From contig JAPKCN010000141.1 in the NCBI GenBank assembly GCA_028822945.1, positions 1-5,150 on the forward strand: a stretch of DNA of 5,150 nt, written 5' to 3'. Shown one piece after another: positions 1-4,404 of this stretch. The stretch's first letter is position 1. The number at the start of each line of letters is the position of its first letter. Both the position numbers and the translations under genes were made by a program. The notes under the pieces were generated by a model. It saw only the letters and a list, made by a program, of their open reading frames with translations. It was not told where the DNA came from and ran no database searches. This DNA is from Porticoccaceae bacterium. GTDB taxonomy: Bacteria > Pseudomonadota > Gammaproteobacteria > Pseudomonadales > Porticoccaceae.

Positions 1-719
1 GATATTTGTGCAGGATCATACCCGTCTAGTTCCAGATATCTCGGCGTGGCATAAGCTCCATTCCAGACATATCCTTCGGAATCCTCCGAGACGGTTAAAC
101 CGTTGACCGATTGCCAATCACCGCCCCGATCTGTGTACGCATACCCGATTATGTTGCCGTTATCTACTTGTATTGCGCCGCCGCCAGCAAATGCAAATTG
201 TTGGTTTGATCCTTGAGTATTACTTTGATTAATGAAGAACGCATCTCGGATGTTGGTGGTGCCGTCAAGGGCATACGCTAAACCAGATCCTATCGTTCGC
301 GCGGTAAAAACGCCCGATAGGTTGACTTCGCCGCCGATATCACACGCGATGTGACGCCTAGAGGCGTTTCCGAATGCGGTAATTCCAAAAGTTAGCCTAA
401 AATCACCAAAGTCTATTACAGGTAACAGCCTGTTTACATCGCCGCCGTTTATTGTTCTGTTTGTTGAAACCGTAAATTTCCCGCCACTTGGCACGGATAT
501 TTGCGATGCCGAATTGTTTATTGTGTCAGTTGGCGAATTTCTAAATTGTATTTTCTCTGTCCATCCATTCATGGTCAGATCACCGCTGACTACTAGCCGT
601 CTCCCATTTAAAATATAGGTATTGCCTTCGAGCGTGACGCCGCCAATACCGACCATTCCGCTTAGATTGGCGTCTGTGCCGGTTTGGATGACAGAGCTAC
701 CCGATAAACTAAAACTCAT
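1..719 (-). CDS. Glycine-rich phage tail/receptor-binding-like protein (C-terminus beyond left edge)
   Basis: The frame is open from the ATG at 719 to the left edge, giving 239 codons without a stop; the rest of the gene is outside the window. The protein is rich in Gly, Ser, Thr and Asn with regularly spaced short beta-type stretches (for example LSGMVGIGGVTLEG near residues 19-33 and NGRRLVVSGDLTMNG near 38-52). That pattern suggests a repetitive beta-solenoid, as in phage tail and adhesin proteins. I see no signal peptide, membrane segment or catalytic motif. The start is well supported: GGAG lies 8 bases upstream, and the ATG overlaps the previous gene's stop as ATGA. It is the last visible gene of the tail cluster, so a role at the distal tail tip or in surface binding is inferred from position and composition. 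Phage structural protein is fairly sure; the exact role is not. Confidence 0.7.
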   Translation of the reverse strand, partial: MSFSLSGSSVIQTGTDANLSGMVGIGGVTLEGNTYILNGRRLVVSGDLTMNGWTEKIQFRNSPTDTINNSASQISVPSGGKFTVSTNRTINGGDVNRLLPVIDFGDFRLTFGITAFGNASRRHIACDIGGEVNLSGVFTARTIGSGLAYALDGTTNIRDAFFINQSNTQGSNQQFAFAGGGAIQVDNGNIIGYAYTDRGGDWQSVNGLTVSEDSEGYVWNGAYATPRYLELDGYDPAQI

Positions 720-1006
720 GTTATATACTCCAGTGTTTCTCGGTCAGCCCAAGCGCCAGTCGCGCTTGTTCTCGCAAGATCTGTGCGGTCATACCGATTG
801 ATTTTACTGCCAAGATCAAAATAAATGTATCGGGGCGTTGCGACAGTGGCGCTTGCGGTTATGAACGATCCGTTCAAGCCGTGTGCTGTATTGCCGGTTG
901 CATCTGCAATATACAAATCGAAACCACCGCCGGTGCGTACGGCGTATATCGCATCTTTTTCAAGTATCTCTGGTAATTCCGAAACGACTTTGTAAAAATT
1001 TACCAT
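716..1006 (-). CDS. Small phage tail-fibre-associated protein sharing an N-terminal module with its upstream neighbour
   Basis: This is a 96-aa protein. A TTG at 1021 lies in the same frame, but the ATG at 1006 is preferred. It gives an N-terminus (MVNFYKVVSELPEILEKDAI) that lines up with the upstream 185-aa protein (MTIYSVHKVTELPTPLVANA), and it overlaps that gene's TAA as ATGGTAA. The similarity continues as Y-V-x(n)-G-x(n)-L-x-I over about 45 residues, so the two genes share a probable assembly or attachment module. The remainder (about residues 46-96) has ATPRYIYFD and a C-terminal acidic/aromatic stretch. A similar ATPRYLELD occurs near the visible end of the next gene. It ends at ATGA with the downstream gene. 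A structural role in the tail fibre is inferred; no enzyme motif is seen. Confidence 0.7.
   Translation of the reverse strand: MVNFYKVVSELPEILEKDAIYAVRTGGGFDLYIADATGNTAHGLNGSFITASATVATPRYIYFDLGSKINRYDRTDLARTSATGAWADRETLEYIT
728..731 (-). promoter_or_regulatory. Ribosome binding site for the gene starting at 719
   Basis: GGAG on the minus strand lies 8 bases before the ATG at 719, inside the end of the preceding gene. It supports independent initiation in addition to ATGA coupling. Most other overlapping starts in this cluster lack so clear a site. Confidence 0.6.
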
Positions 1007-1557
1007 GCCGCCGTGTCCCAAGCGATTTTTGGGGCCGCGCCGTTATATGTTAAATTGCCATTTGCGTCCTGTCCGATCAGGCCCAGTTCGGTGCTGTTGG
1101 AATGTGAATGACGCTTGGCTACGGCGTCATCCAGATCTGCAGCCGTGCTTGTTGGCTTGCCGGTTAGATTGGCCCAACTCAGCGTAACGTCCAAACTTTC
1201 AGCCTCGGAAATTTTAGTCCACGAAGCGTCTGATTGGCGATAGGCATAGGTCGCGGCCCCACTGTTAACCGTGCTATCAGCAGAGGCATCAAGCACCAAG
1301 ACCATTGCATTTGTGGATAGCGACATTGCGTCTCGTGCTGTGATATCATCCACAATCTCAAGCGTACCTAGCTTATCGATATCCGCTTTAATTAGCGCGG
1401 CAACGTCCGACGGGTTTAACAACCGGCGCACTGTGCTGGCGGCTGTGCCAGTAACATAAATTTCCAAATGATTAGCGCCAGAAGCCACCAGGTAAAACGC
1501 ATTTGCGACGAGTGGTGTAGGCAACTCAGTGACTTTATGAACCGAATATATTGTCAT
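1000..1557 (-). CDS. Phage tail fibre / tail structural protein
   Basis: This 185-aa protein has three recognisable parts. Residues 1-48 are the module shared with the downstream 96-aa protein (V-x-ELP-x(2)-L-x(3)-AFYLV). Residues 69-120 (VDDITARDAMSL, MVLVLDASADSTVNSGAA, YAYRQSDASWTKI, EAESLDV) match a module I recall from many phage tail proteins, in which a short DIxARDAL segment is followed by LVxDASxDxTVxSGAAxY. Residues 127-176 (SWANLTGKPTST, VAKRHSHSN, ELGLIGQDANGNLTYNG) match a common tail-fibre C-terminal motif; HxH motifs of this kind bind metal in some fibre tips. The ATG start lies 3 bases after the upstream stop without an obvious ribosome binding site, so re-initiation is likely. 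It is the best-supported tail gene here. Its assembly partners are probably the overlapping small proteins on either side, which is an inference. Confidence 0.82.
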   Translation of the reverse strand: MTIYSVHKVTELPTPLVANAFYLVASGANHLEIYVTGTAASTVRRLLNPSDVAALIKADIDKLGTLEIVDDITARDAMSLSTNAMVLVLDASADSTVNSGAATYAYRQSDASWTKISEAESLDVTLSWANLTGKPTSTAADLDDAVAKRHSHSNSTELGLIGQDANGNLTYNGAAPKIAWDTAAW

Positions 1558-1560
1558 TTT

Positions 1561-1767
1561 TTACCAATCTGTTGTTGCGAGACGCGGTGGCGGAGAGAAA
1601 ATCCCACCGTCGCTGCCCGTCGTGAGTTGATTTTCGGGGTCTGAGGATATTGTCGCGGCGCTGCCAGTTTCGCCATCTGGCCCTTGCGGTCCAGCTGCTA
1701 CAACCTCAACAATCGTGCCGATCTGCTCAACGACCTCAACAACCGTGCTGTCGCAATTAATCATCAT
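1561..1767 (-). CDS. Short phage tail protein with collagen-like tract
   Basis: This 68-aa protein has three parts. A valine-rich N-terminus (residues 9-24, TVVEVVEQIGTIVEVV) could form a short strand or trimerising segment. A collagen-like GPQGPDGETG follows at residues 26-35. A tail-type motif, ISSDPENQLTTGSDGGIFSPP (roughly 40-60), resembles the NxLxxGSDGGxxxP signature I recall from phage tail and collar proteins. A TTG 15 bases further upstream is in frame, but the ATG at 1767, or the next codon ATG at 1764, is more likely and overlaps the preceding stop as ATGATGATTAA. The product probably trimerises and joins fibre to baseplate; that is inferred from the collagen-like repeat and the position next to the tail-fibre gene. 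Confidence 0.68.
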   Translation of the reverse strand: MMINCDSTVVEVVEQIGTIVEVVAAGPQGPDGETGSAATISSDPENQLTTGSDGGIFSPPPRLATTDW

Positions 1768-2104
1768 TTGGCACCCGATCAATTTTCAGATTGCCGCGCA
1801 GAATAATGTGCTGTGCAGCCCCAGCCCGATATTCAATCGAATAGTTTACCCAAGAGCATTTCCCAATCTCGCGCGTATCAGCAACCGAAATTGGAATCAA
1901 AATCTCCCCGGTGGCACTGTCCCAAGTGATCGTTGGTGAGGCCACACCAAGCACAGTTTTGGACCCATCATTGGCGACAAAATGCAGTGTCGCACTGCTA
2001 AGATCAATGATCCCGCCAGCGCTGTCTTTATACCGCAACGCCAAGCCACTCGGGTGTTGCACTGTCCCGGACGTGCCGGGGATAATTGTAAAATCATATG
2101 TCAT
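1757..2104 (-). CDS. Phage baseplate/tail-associated hypothetical protein, possibly BppU-like
   Basis: This 115-aa protein appears all-beta: alternating hydrophobic stretches with polar turns (FTIIPGTSGTV, ALRYKDSAGGIIDLSSATLHFVAND, PTITWDSATGEILIPIS, CSWVNYSIEYRAG, HIILRGNLKI). The order of a short strand, then D-x-(A/S)-GG-x-IDLS and an F-x(3)-D segment, ending in a strand-rich YxIEY...GxLxI tail, resembles Ig-like N-terminal domains of phage baseplate upper proteins. That similarity is from memory and is tentative. The start is convincing: AGGA lies 7 bases upstream of the ATG, which overlaps the previous stop as TAATG. It sits just upstream of the collagen-like protein and tail fibre, which fits an adaptor between baseplate and fibre. 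No catalytic residues are evident. Confidence 0.7.
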   Translation of the reverse strand: MTYDFTIIPGTSGTVQHPSGLALRYKDSAGGIIDLSSATLHFVANDGSKTVLGVASPTITWDSATGEILIPISVADTREIGKCSWVNYSIEYRAGAAQHIILRGNLKIDRVPNDD

Positions 2105-2241
2105 TACGGGATCCTAACCGTGCAGGGTTCAGGGCAGATTATCCAATCGCTCGGTGGTTGTTTAGCCTGCGCCAGAAGCGCTATTTCTGCCGCATCCCGC
2201 TTACTCAGGTCGCCCGCTTGCACCGCAGCTCGGACAGTCAA
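2104..2241 (-). CDS. 45-aa hypothetical protein with TTG start, in the tail cluster
   Basis: This small frame fills the gap between the upstream gene's stop (2238) and the ATG at 2104. Reading from a TTG at 2241, which overlaps the upstream TGA as TTGA, it gives MTVRAAVQAGDLSKRDAAEI, then ALLAQAKQPP, SDWIICPEPC and TVRIP. The first 27 residues look helical and amphipathic; the tail has two cysteines four residues apart (C-P-E-P-C). It ends as TAATG with the next gene. Support comes from the exact stop/start junctions at both ends, like those of its neighbours, and a sensible amino-acid composition. A second in-frame TTG at 2265 would give 53 aa, so the start is uncertain. I do not recognise the family; a small structural or chaperone role is only a guess from context. 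Confidence 0.5.
   Translation of the reverse strand: MTVRAAVQAGDLSKRDAAEIALLAQAKQPPSDWIICPEPCTVRIP
2112..2115 (-). promoter_or_regulatory. Ribosome binding site for the gene starting at 2104
   Basis: AGGA on the minus strand lies 7 bases before the ATG at 2104. It lies within the last codons of the 45-aa gene and fixes the start of the 115-aa gene. Confidence 0.6.
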
Positions 2242-2654
2242 AATCTCAGCGTGACAGGTTGCCAAGTCATCGCTAAATTATCCTGAATTTTCTGTAATCC
2301 AGTTTGATTTATTGCCGTTTTGAGTTGAGTTTTAGCCGATTCAAACACGATATCCACAATCGTTTTCATCAGTGTGTACAGCCTTGAGCGCATTAAGATA
2401 GTCGCCACCGCTGCATCCAGCGACCCGTATTTAATTTTATCTTTGGTGAGAATGATTGGCTTGGTCCCGCCCGATGTTTTGACCAAGCGAGCGGCGACAA
2501 CCTTAGCGTCCCAGCTTGCAACCTCTGTGGTGCTGGGGTTGCGAGCTATTTTCTGCAAAACCTGCTCTTTGCACCTGTAGCAGTTGCTAATCGCATCCTC
2601 CAGAACGCCATCATAAATCGCCTCAGGATTCGGGTTTTCGATAATAATTTTCAG
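2238..2654 (-). CDS. Phage hypothetical protein, 5' end apparently lost at a junction
   Basis: The minus-strand frame is open from the stop at 2730-2732 down to the TGA at 2238, but it contains no ATG. The first conventional start is a TTG at 2558, which would give 106 aa. Coding-like sequence clearly begins earlier, around 2654 (LKIIIENPNPEAIYDGVLED, then AISNCYRCKEQVLQKIARNP). I therefore annotate from the CTG at 2654, giving about 138 aa, as a 5'-damaged gene or one with a non-standard start. Upstream of this point the frame is merely antisense to the helicase. A C-x(2)-C pair (NCYRC) lies near residue 27, and the C-terminal half (TLMKTIVDIVFESAKTQLKT) is helical. The family is unknown. 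It is the first gene of the tail cluster and overlaps the next gene by TTGA. Having no ribosome binding site at any candidate start supports truncation. Confidence 0.5.
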   Translation of the reverse strand: MKIIIENPNPEAIYDGVLEDAISNCYRCKEQVLQKIARNPSTTEVASWDAKVVAARLVKTSGGTKPIILTKDKIKYGSLDAAVATILMRSRLYTLMKTIVDIVFESAKTQLKTAINQTGLQKIQDNLAMTWQPVTLRF

Positions 2655-2660
2655 ATTATT
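2643..2660. repeat. AT-rich inverted repeat at the tail/helicase junction
   Basis: AATAAT and ATTATT flank a 6-base centre (TTTCAG). It sits exactly where the minus-strand tail gene and the plus-strand helicase fragment meet. It is too weak and T-poor for a confident terminator; it may be incidental or part of the breakpoint. Confidence 0.3.
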
Positions 2661-2666
2661 CCGCGT

Positions 2667-3563
2667 ATGGTGCTGCTGACCGGAACACAGGCGAGCAACG
2701 GACTGCTGGACGTGTGGGCGCAGATCTACCTACTGGATCGCGGCGCGCGGCTCGACCGGACGTTTGGCGGATACAAGGCAAAATACTTCGAGGCAGATTA
2801 TATGGGCTATAATTTCAGCCTGAAATCCGGCGCCGCAGATCGTATCTACAACACGCTTGACGGGCTTTGCCTGACGCTGAGCGCCACCGACTATCTGGAA
2901 CTGCCCGAGCGGATAGACCGCATCCACCACGTTGAGCTGCCGGGGGTCGCGAGGACGTTCTATGCCGAGCTGGAGCGGGAGTTTATCGCCGAGACGGCGA
3001 CGGATACTGTCGAGGTCCTGAGCGCCACGACGCTGAGCAACAAGTTGCTGCAGAACGCAAACGGCGCGGTTTACACCGGCGACGCCAAGGACTGGACACC
3101 GGTACATGACGTCAAACTGGACGCGTTGGAGCCGATTGTCGCCGAGAGCGCCGGCAGCCCGTTTCTGGTCGCGGTCAACTACAAAACTGACACGATCCGC
3201 AACCGCTTTCCGCAGGCCGTTGAACTGGGCCGGGATCCCGCGCAAATCGACGCGTGGAACCGGGGCGAGATACCAATGCTGCTGGCGCACCCCGCCTCGG
3301 CTGGCCGCGGGCTCAATCTGCAGGCAGGCGGGCATGTGCTGGTCTGGTTCGGCCTCAACTGGTCGCTGGAGCTGTATCAGCAAATGAACGCCCGGCTGCT
3401 GCGCCAGGGGCAGACCAGACCGGTGATGATCCACCATCTGGTTGCGGAAGGCACGGTGGACGAGACAGTTCTCGCCGCGCTTGAGCGGAAGGATATCGGC
3501 CAAAGGGCGCTCTTGTCGGCGCTAACAGCCGACATCTTGAGCATGCAAAAGGTGGCAGCATGA
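2667..3563 (+). CDS. SNF2-family DEAD/DEAH-box helicase, C-terminal part (N-terminus missing)
   Basis: This 298-aa frame matches the second part of phage-type SNF2 helicases, which act on DNA in phage replication or recombination. Motif III is LTGTQASNGLLDVWAQIYLL at residues 4-23, with Q where the family normally has P. A motif IV-like PFLVAVNY is at 165-172, motif V HPASAGRGLNLQ at 208-219, and motif VI YQQMNARLLRQGQT at 237-250, followed by the usual VDETVLAALERK tail. Family members of this kind are usually around 450 aa; the ATP-binding motif I (Walker A) and motif II (DEAH) are absent. The ATG at 2667 has no ribosome binding site and falls inside the conserved core, so it is probably not a native start. 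The gene is visibly GC-richer than the flanking minus-strand genes. It overlaps the next small gene by ATGA. Identity of the fragment is secure; activity is very unlikely. Confidence 0.85.
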   Translation: MVLLTGTQASNGLLDVWAQIYLLDRGARLDRTFGGYKAKYFEADYMGYNFSLKSGAADRIYNTLDGLCLTLSATDYLELPERIDRIHHVELPGVARTFYAELEREFIAETATDTVEVLSATTLSNKLLQNANGAVYTGDAKDWTPVHDVKLDALEPIVAESAGSPFLVAVNYKTDTIRNRFPQAVELGRDPAQIDAWNRGEIPMLLAHPASAGRGLNLQAGGHVLVWFGLNWSLELYQQMNARLLRQGQTRPVMIHHLVAEGTVDETVLAALERKDIGQRALLSALTADILSMQKVAA

Positions 3564-3685
3564 CCCGTGCAACTGGCTTTGACGTGTGGGTCAACCATGC
3601 CGGCGCGGCCATTATAATCGTATTTCTGGCCCACGGGGTCGCCACCTCGATCCGGCTGATCTGGCTGGCCGCAGAACTGAGGTAA
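3560..3685 (+). CDS. 41-aa hydrophobic protein coupled to the helicase gene
   Basis: The ATG overlaps the helicase stop (ATGA). The product begins MTRATGFDVWVNHAGAAIII and continues VFLAHGVATSIRLIWLAAEL. Residues 15-38 are mostly hydrophobic and could form one short membrane-associated helix, though H25 and R32 make a clean transmembrane segment doubtful. Base composition is as GC-rich as the helicase, which supports common origin. GAGG, the ribosome binding site of the following gene, lies in its last codons, and its TAA is 4 bases before that gene's ATG. This compact helicase/small protein/next gene arrangement is typical of phage early operons. I do not recognise the family. Confidence 0.55.
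   Translation: MTRATGFDVWVNHAGAAIIIVFLAHGVATSIRLIWLAAELR
3679..3682 (+). promoter_or_regulatory. Ribosome binding site for the frame starting at 3690
   Basis: GAGG lies 7 bases before the ATG at 3690 and is the best ribosome binding site on the plus strand of the window. It indicates that 3690 is a genuine gene start even though the gene itself appears cut short. Confidence 0.6.
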
Positions 3686-3689
3686 ACCG

Positions 3690-3878
3690 ATGCGTGATTA
3701 TAAAAACCCGTATTTCAAAATTAGGATAGACAAATGTCAGATGTTCCACAATTTTTTAGGATCAACGACAGCTGCCGTAATCTGCGCGGTAAGCTGCTCT
3801 TGGGTGAACGTGTCAGGAGTCGCTTTTGGGTCGCCCTCTTGGGCGTTGTTGTCTTCGGCCATTGTATACCGCTGGTAA
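3690..3878 (+). pseudogene. 5' remnant of a third early gene (genuine start, broken after about 15 codons)
   Basis: The frame begins with a strong ribosome binding site and a plausible phage-protein N-terminus, MRDYKNPYFKIRIDKC. From about codon 16 onward it runs antisense to the opposite-strand frame at 3737-3862 and reads as low-quality Ser/Val/Ala/Cys-rich sequence, which looks like a shadow rather than native protein. I therefore see it as a gene start fused to unrelated DNA at a junction between about 3725 and 3745. The 62-residue frame could still be translated. It follows the 41-aa gene by 4 bases and would have belonged to the same early operon. Function unknown; a small DNA-binding or regulatory protein would be usual next to a phage helicase, but nothing in 15 residues shows it. 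Confidence 0.4.
3737..3862 (-). CDS. 41-aa remnant resembling the N-terminus of a phage capsid scaffolding protein
   Basis: The minus-strand ATG at 3862 gives MAEDNNAQEGDPKATPDTFT, then QEQLTAQITAAVVDPKKLWN and I, ending at TGA. An acidic, Asn/Gln/Thr-rich leader followed by FTQEQL is a pattern I recall at the start of phage scaffolding or minor structural (GP20-type) proteins, which are normally far longer (over 150 aa) with a long coiled coil. Here the frame stops soon after that motif, close to where the plus-strand early-gene piece also breaks, so the body of the gene was probably lost. There is no good ribosome binding site (AGCGG about 8 bases upstream at best). The hairpins at 3885-3925 lie upstream. 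Assignment is tentative; the alternative is an unrelated small protein. Confidence 0.42.
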   Translation of the reverse strand: MAEDNNAQEGDPKATPDTFTQEQLTAQITAAVVDPKKLWNI

Positions 3879-3884
3879 ATGGAT

Positions 3885-3899
3885 GCAGGCCCGGCCTGC
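3885..3899. repeat. Perfect short palindrome (hairpin) GCAGGCC-C-GGCCTGC
   Basis: Two perfectly complementary 7-base arms surround a single central base, so as a hairpin the innermost pairs would open into a small loop. It lies between the 70-aa gene and the scaffold-like remnant, beside a second hairpin. There is no T-run on either side, so on its own it is more likely an RNA-stability or attenuation element than a terminator. Confidence 0.4.
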
Positions 3900-3906
3900 G
3901 GTTAAA

Positions 3907-3925
3907 GCCCCGCTAAAAGCGAGGC
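3907..3925 (-). terminator. Possible intrinsic terminator or attenuator after the 70-aa gene
   Basis: On the minus strand GCCTCGCT-TTT-AGCGGGGC can form an 8-base stem with one A-C mismatch, followed by TTTAAC. It sits 28 bases after the TAA of the 70-aa gene at 3953. The U-run is short, so termination would be partial. Such a site would lower expression of the downstream scaffold/capsid genes or separate two expression levels. Confidence 0.35.
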
Positions 3926-3952
3926 AGGATCATCTGAAATATTGGGGGTTGG

Positions 3953-4165
3953 TTAACTGAAAGCGCCTGACGGCATCTCCTGCTGTATCGCGTCAATAAA
4001 TTCCTGAGGCGCTTTTGCTTCAATGCCGTTAGATCCAACCCAGAACATAAAACTGAATGCGTGTTTTGGCACACCATTGTACGCTATGTTCGTGCCGTGA
4101 AAAGCATTGTAAGCTGCTATCGTTTCCGCGCGCTGCTTAGCGTTTATTTCATGGGTGGTCGCCAT
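3953..4165 (-). CDS. 70-aa hypothetical phage protein
   Basis: The start at the ATG 4165 overlaps the upstream TGA by one base (TGATG); an in-frame TTG one codon earlier is less likely. The product begins MATTHEINAKQRAETIAAYN and goes on to AFHGTNIAYNGVPKHAFSFM and FWVGSNGIEAKAPQEFIDAI. It has an N-terminal helix (residues 6-22), a central aromatic section (F37-F39-F41-W42), then an acidic helix (53-63). I see no signal peptide, cysteine or known active-site motif. It is coupled to the 79-aa frame upstream and followed by two hairpins. The family is not recognised. If the 79-aa frame is the tail of a minor head protein, this would be a small gene between the minor head and scaffold genes; a two-gene accessory or toxin-antitoxin-like pair is the alternative, with no motif to support it. 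Confidence 0.6.
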   Translation of the reverse strand: MATTHEINAKQRAETIAAYNAFHGTNIAYNGVPKHAFSFMFWVGSNGIEAKAPQEFIDAIQQEMPSGAFS

Positions 4166-4404
4166 CAAGAAATCCCTTTCACTATCTTTCTTATGCCTTT
4201 GACTGTTTCCGGTGCCATAGATCTTAACAGATACCGGTAAAAATTACTGCCGTCGATTATATGTCCTTCAAATGCGTTCGTAAAAACCTCGGCAGTATGG
4301 CCTATCGTAATGCCATCCCCGAGGCTTGGGAACTTTTCATAATACGCGTGTTCATGCCCGTCACCTTTCGCGTTGTTAGTGATCGACCCAAGGAAATCTG
4401 ACAT
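4165..4404 (-). CDS. 79-aa hypothetical protein, possibly the C-terminal remnant of a larger phage protein
   Basis: The frame starts at ATG 4404, with GGAAG about 12 bases upstream, and ends as TGATG with the next gene. It contains HEH at residues 17-19, then TIGHTAEVFTNAFEGHI (33-49), then FYRYLLRSMAPETVKGIRKI (55-74). The order of a (T/E)-E-x-F-x-N-x-F-E helix followed by a basic L-x(5)-P-x-T-x(3)-I-x-x-I helix is one I associate with the C-termini of metallopeptidase-like or toxin-like domains attached to phage minor head proteins. The classical HExxH is not present, so this is weak. A stop lies three codons before the ATG, so either it is a real small gene or a fragment that has acquired a start. 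The divergent gap to the integrase (4405-4525) lies upstream. Confidence 0.55.
   Translation of the reverse strand: MSDFLGSITNNAKGDGHEHAYYEKFPSLGDGITIGHTAEVFTNAFEGHIIDGSNFYRYLLRSMAPETVKGIRKIVKGIS

Noticed and set aside
1..719. Phase-variable or diversity-generating target in the solenoid-like gene
   Set aside because: No homopolymer tract, variable-repeat/template-repeat pair or reverse transcriptase is seen in the window.
1005..1459. Plus-strand small frames opposite the 185-aa tail gene
   Set aside because: They are shadows: no ribosome binding site, and the opposite strand carries recognised tail-fibre motifs.
1..2654. Tailocin (phage-tail-like bacteriocin)
   Set aside because: Only tail-fibre-side genes are visible, with no sheath, tube, tape measure or lysis genes, and capsid-like and integrase remnants are present. 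It cannot be supported from this window.
2730..3503. Long (257-aa) open frame antisense to the helicase fragment
   Set aside because: Its composition (Arg/Gln/Val/Pro-rich) is that of an antisense shadow of a GC-rich gene, while the plus strand carries clear helicase motifs.
2643..3724. Short inverted match (TAATTTT/AAAATTA) and TCAGAT direct match at the two ends of the early-gene piece, suggesting an invertible or inserted element
   Set aside because: Six to seven AT-rich bases are expected by chance; no recombinase site, transposase or target duplication is seen.
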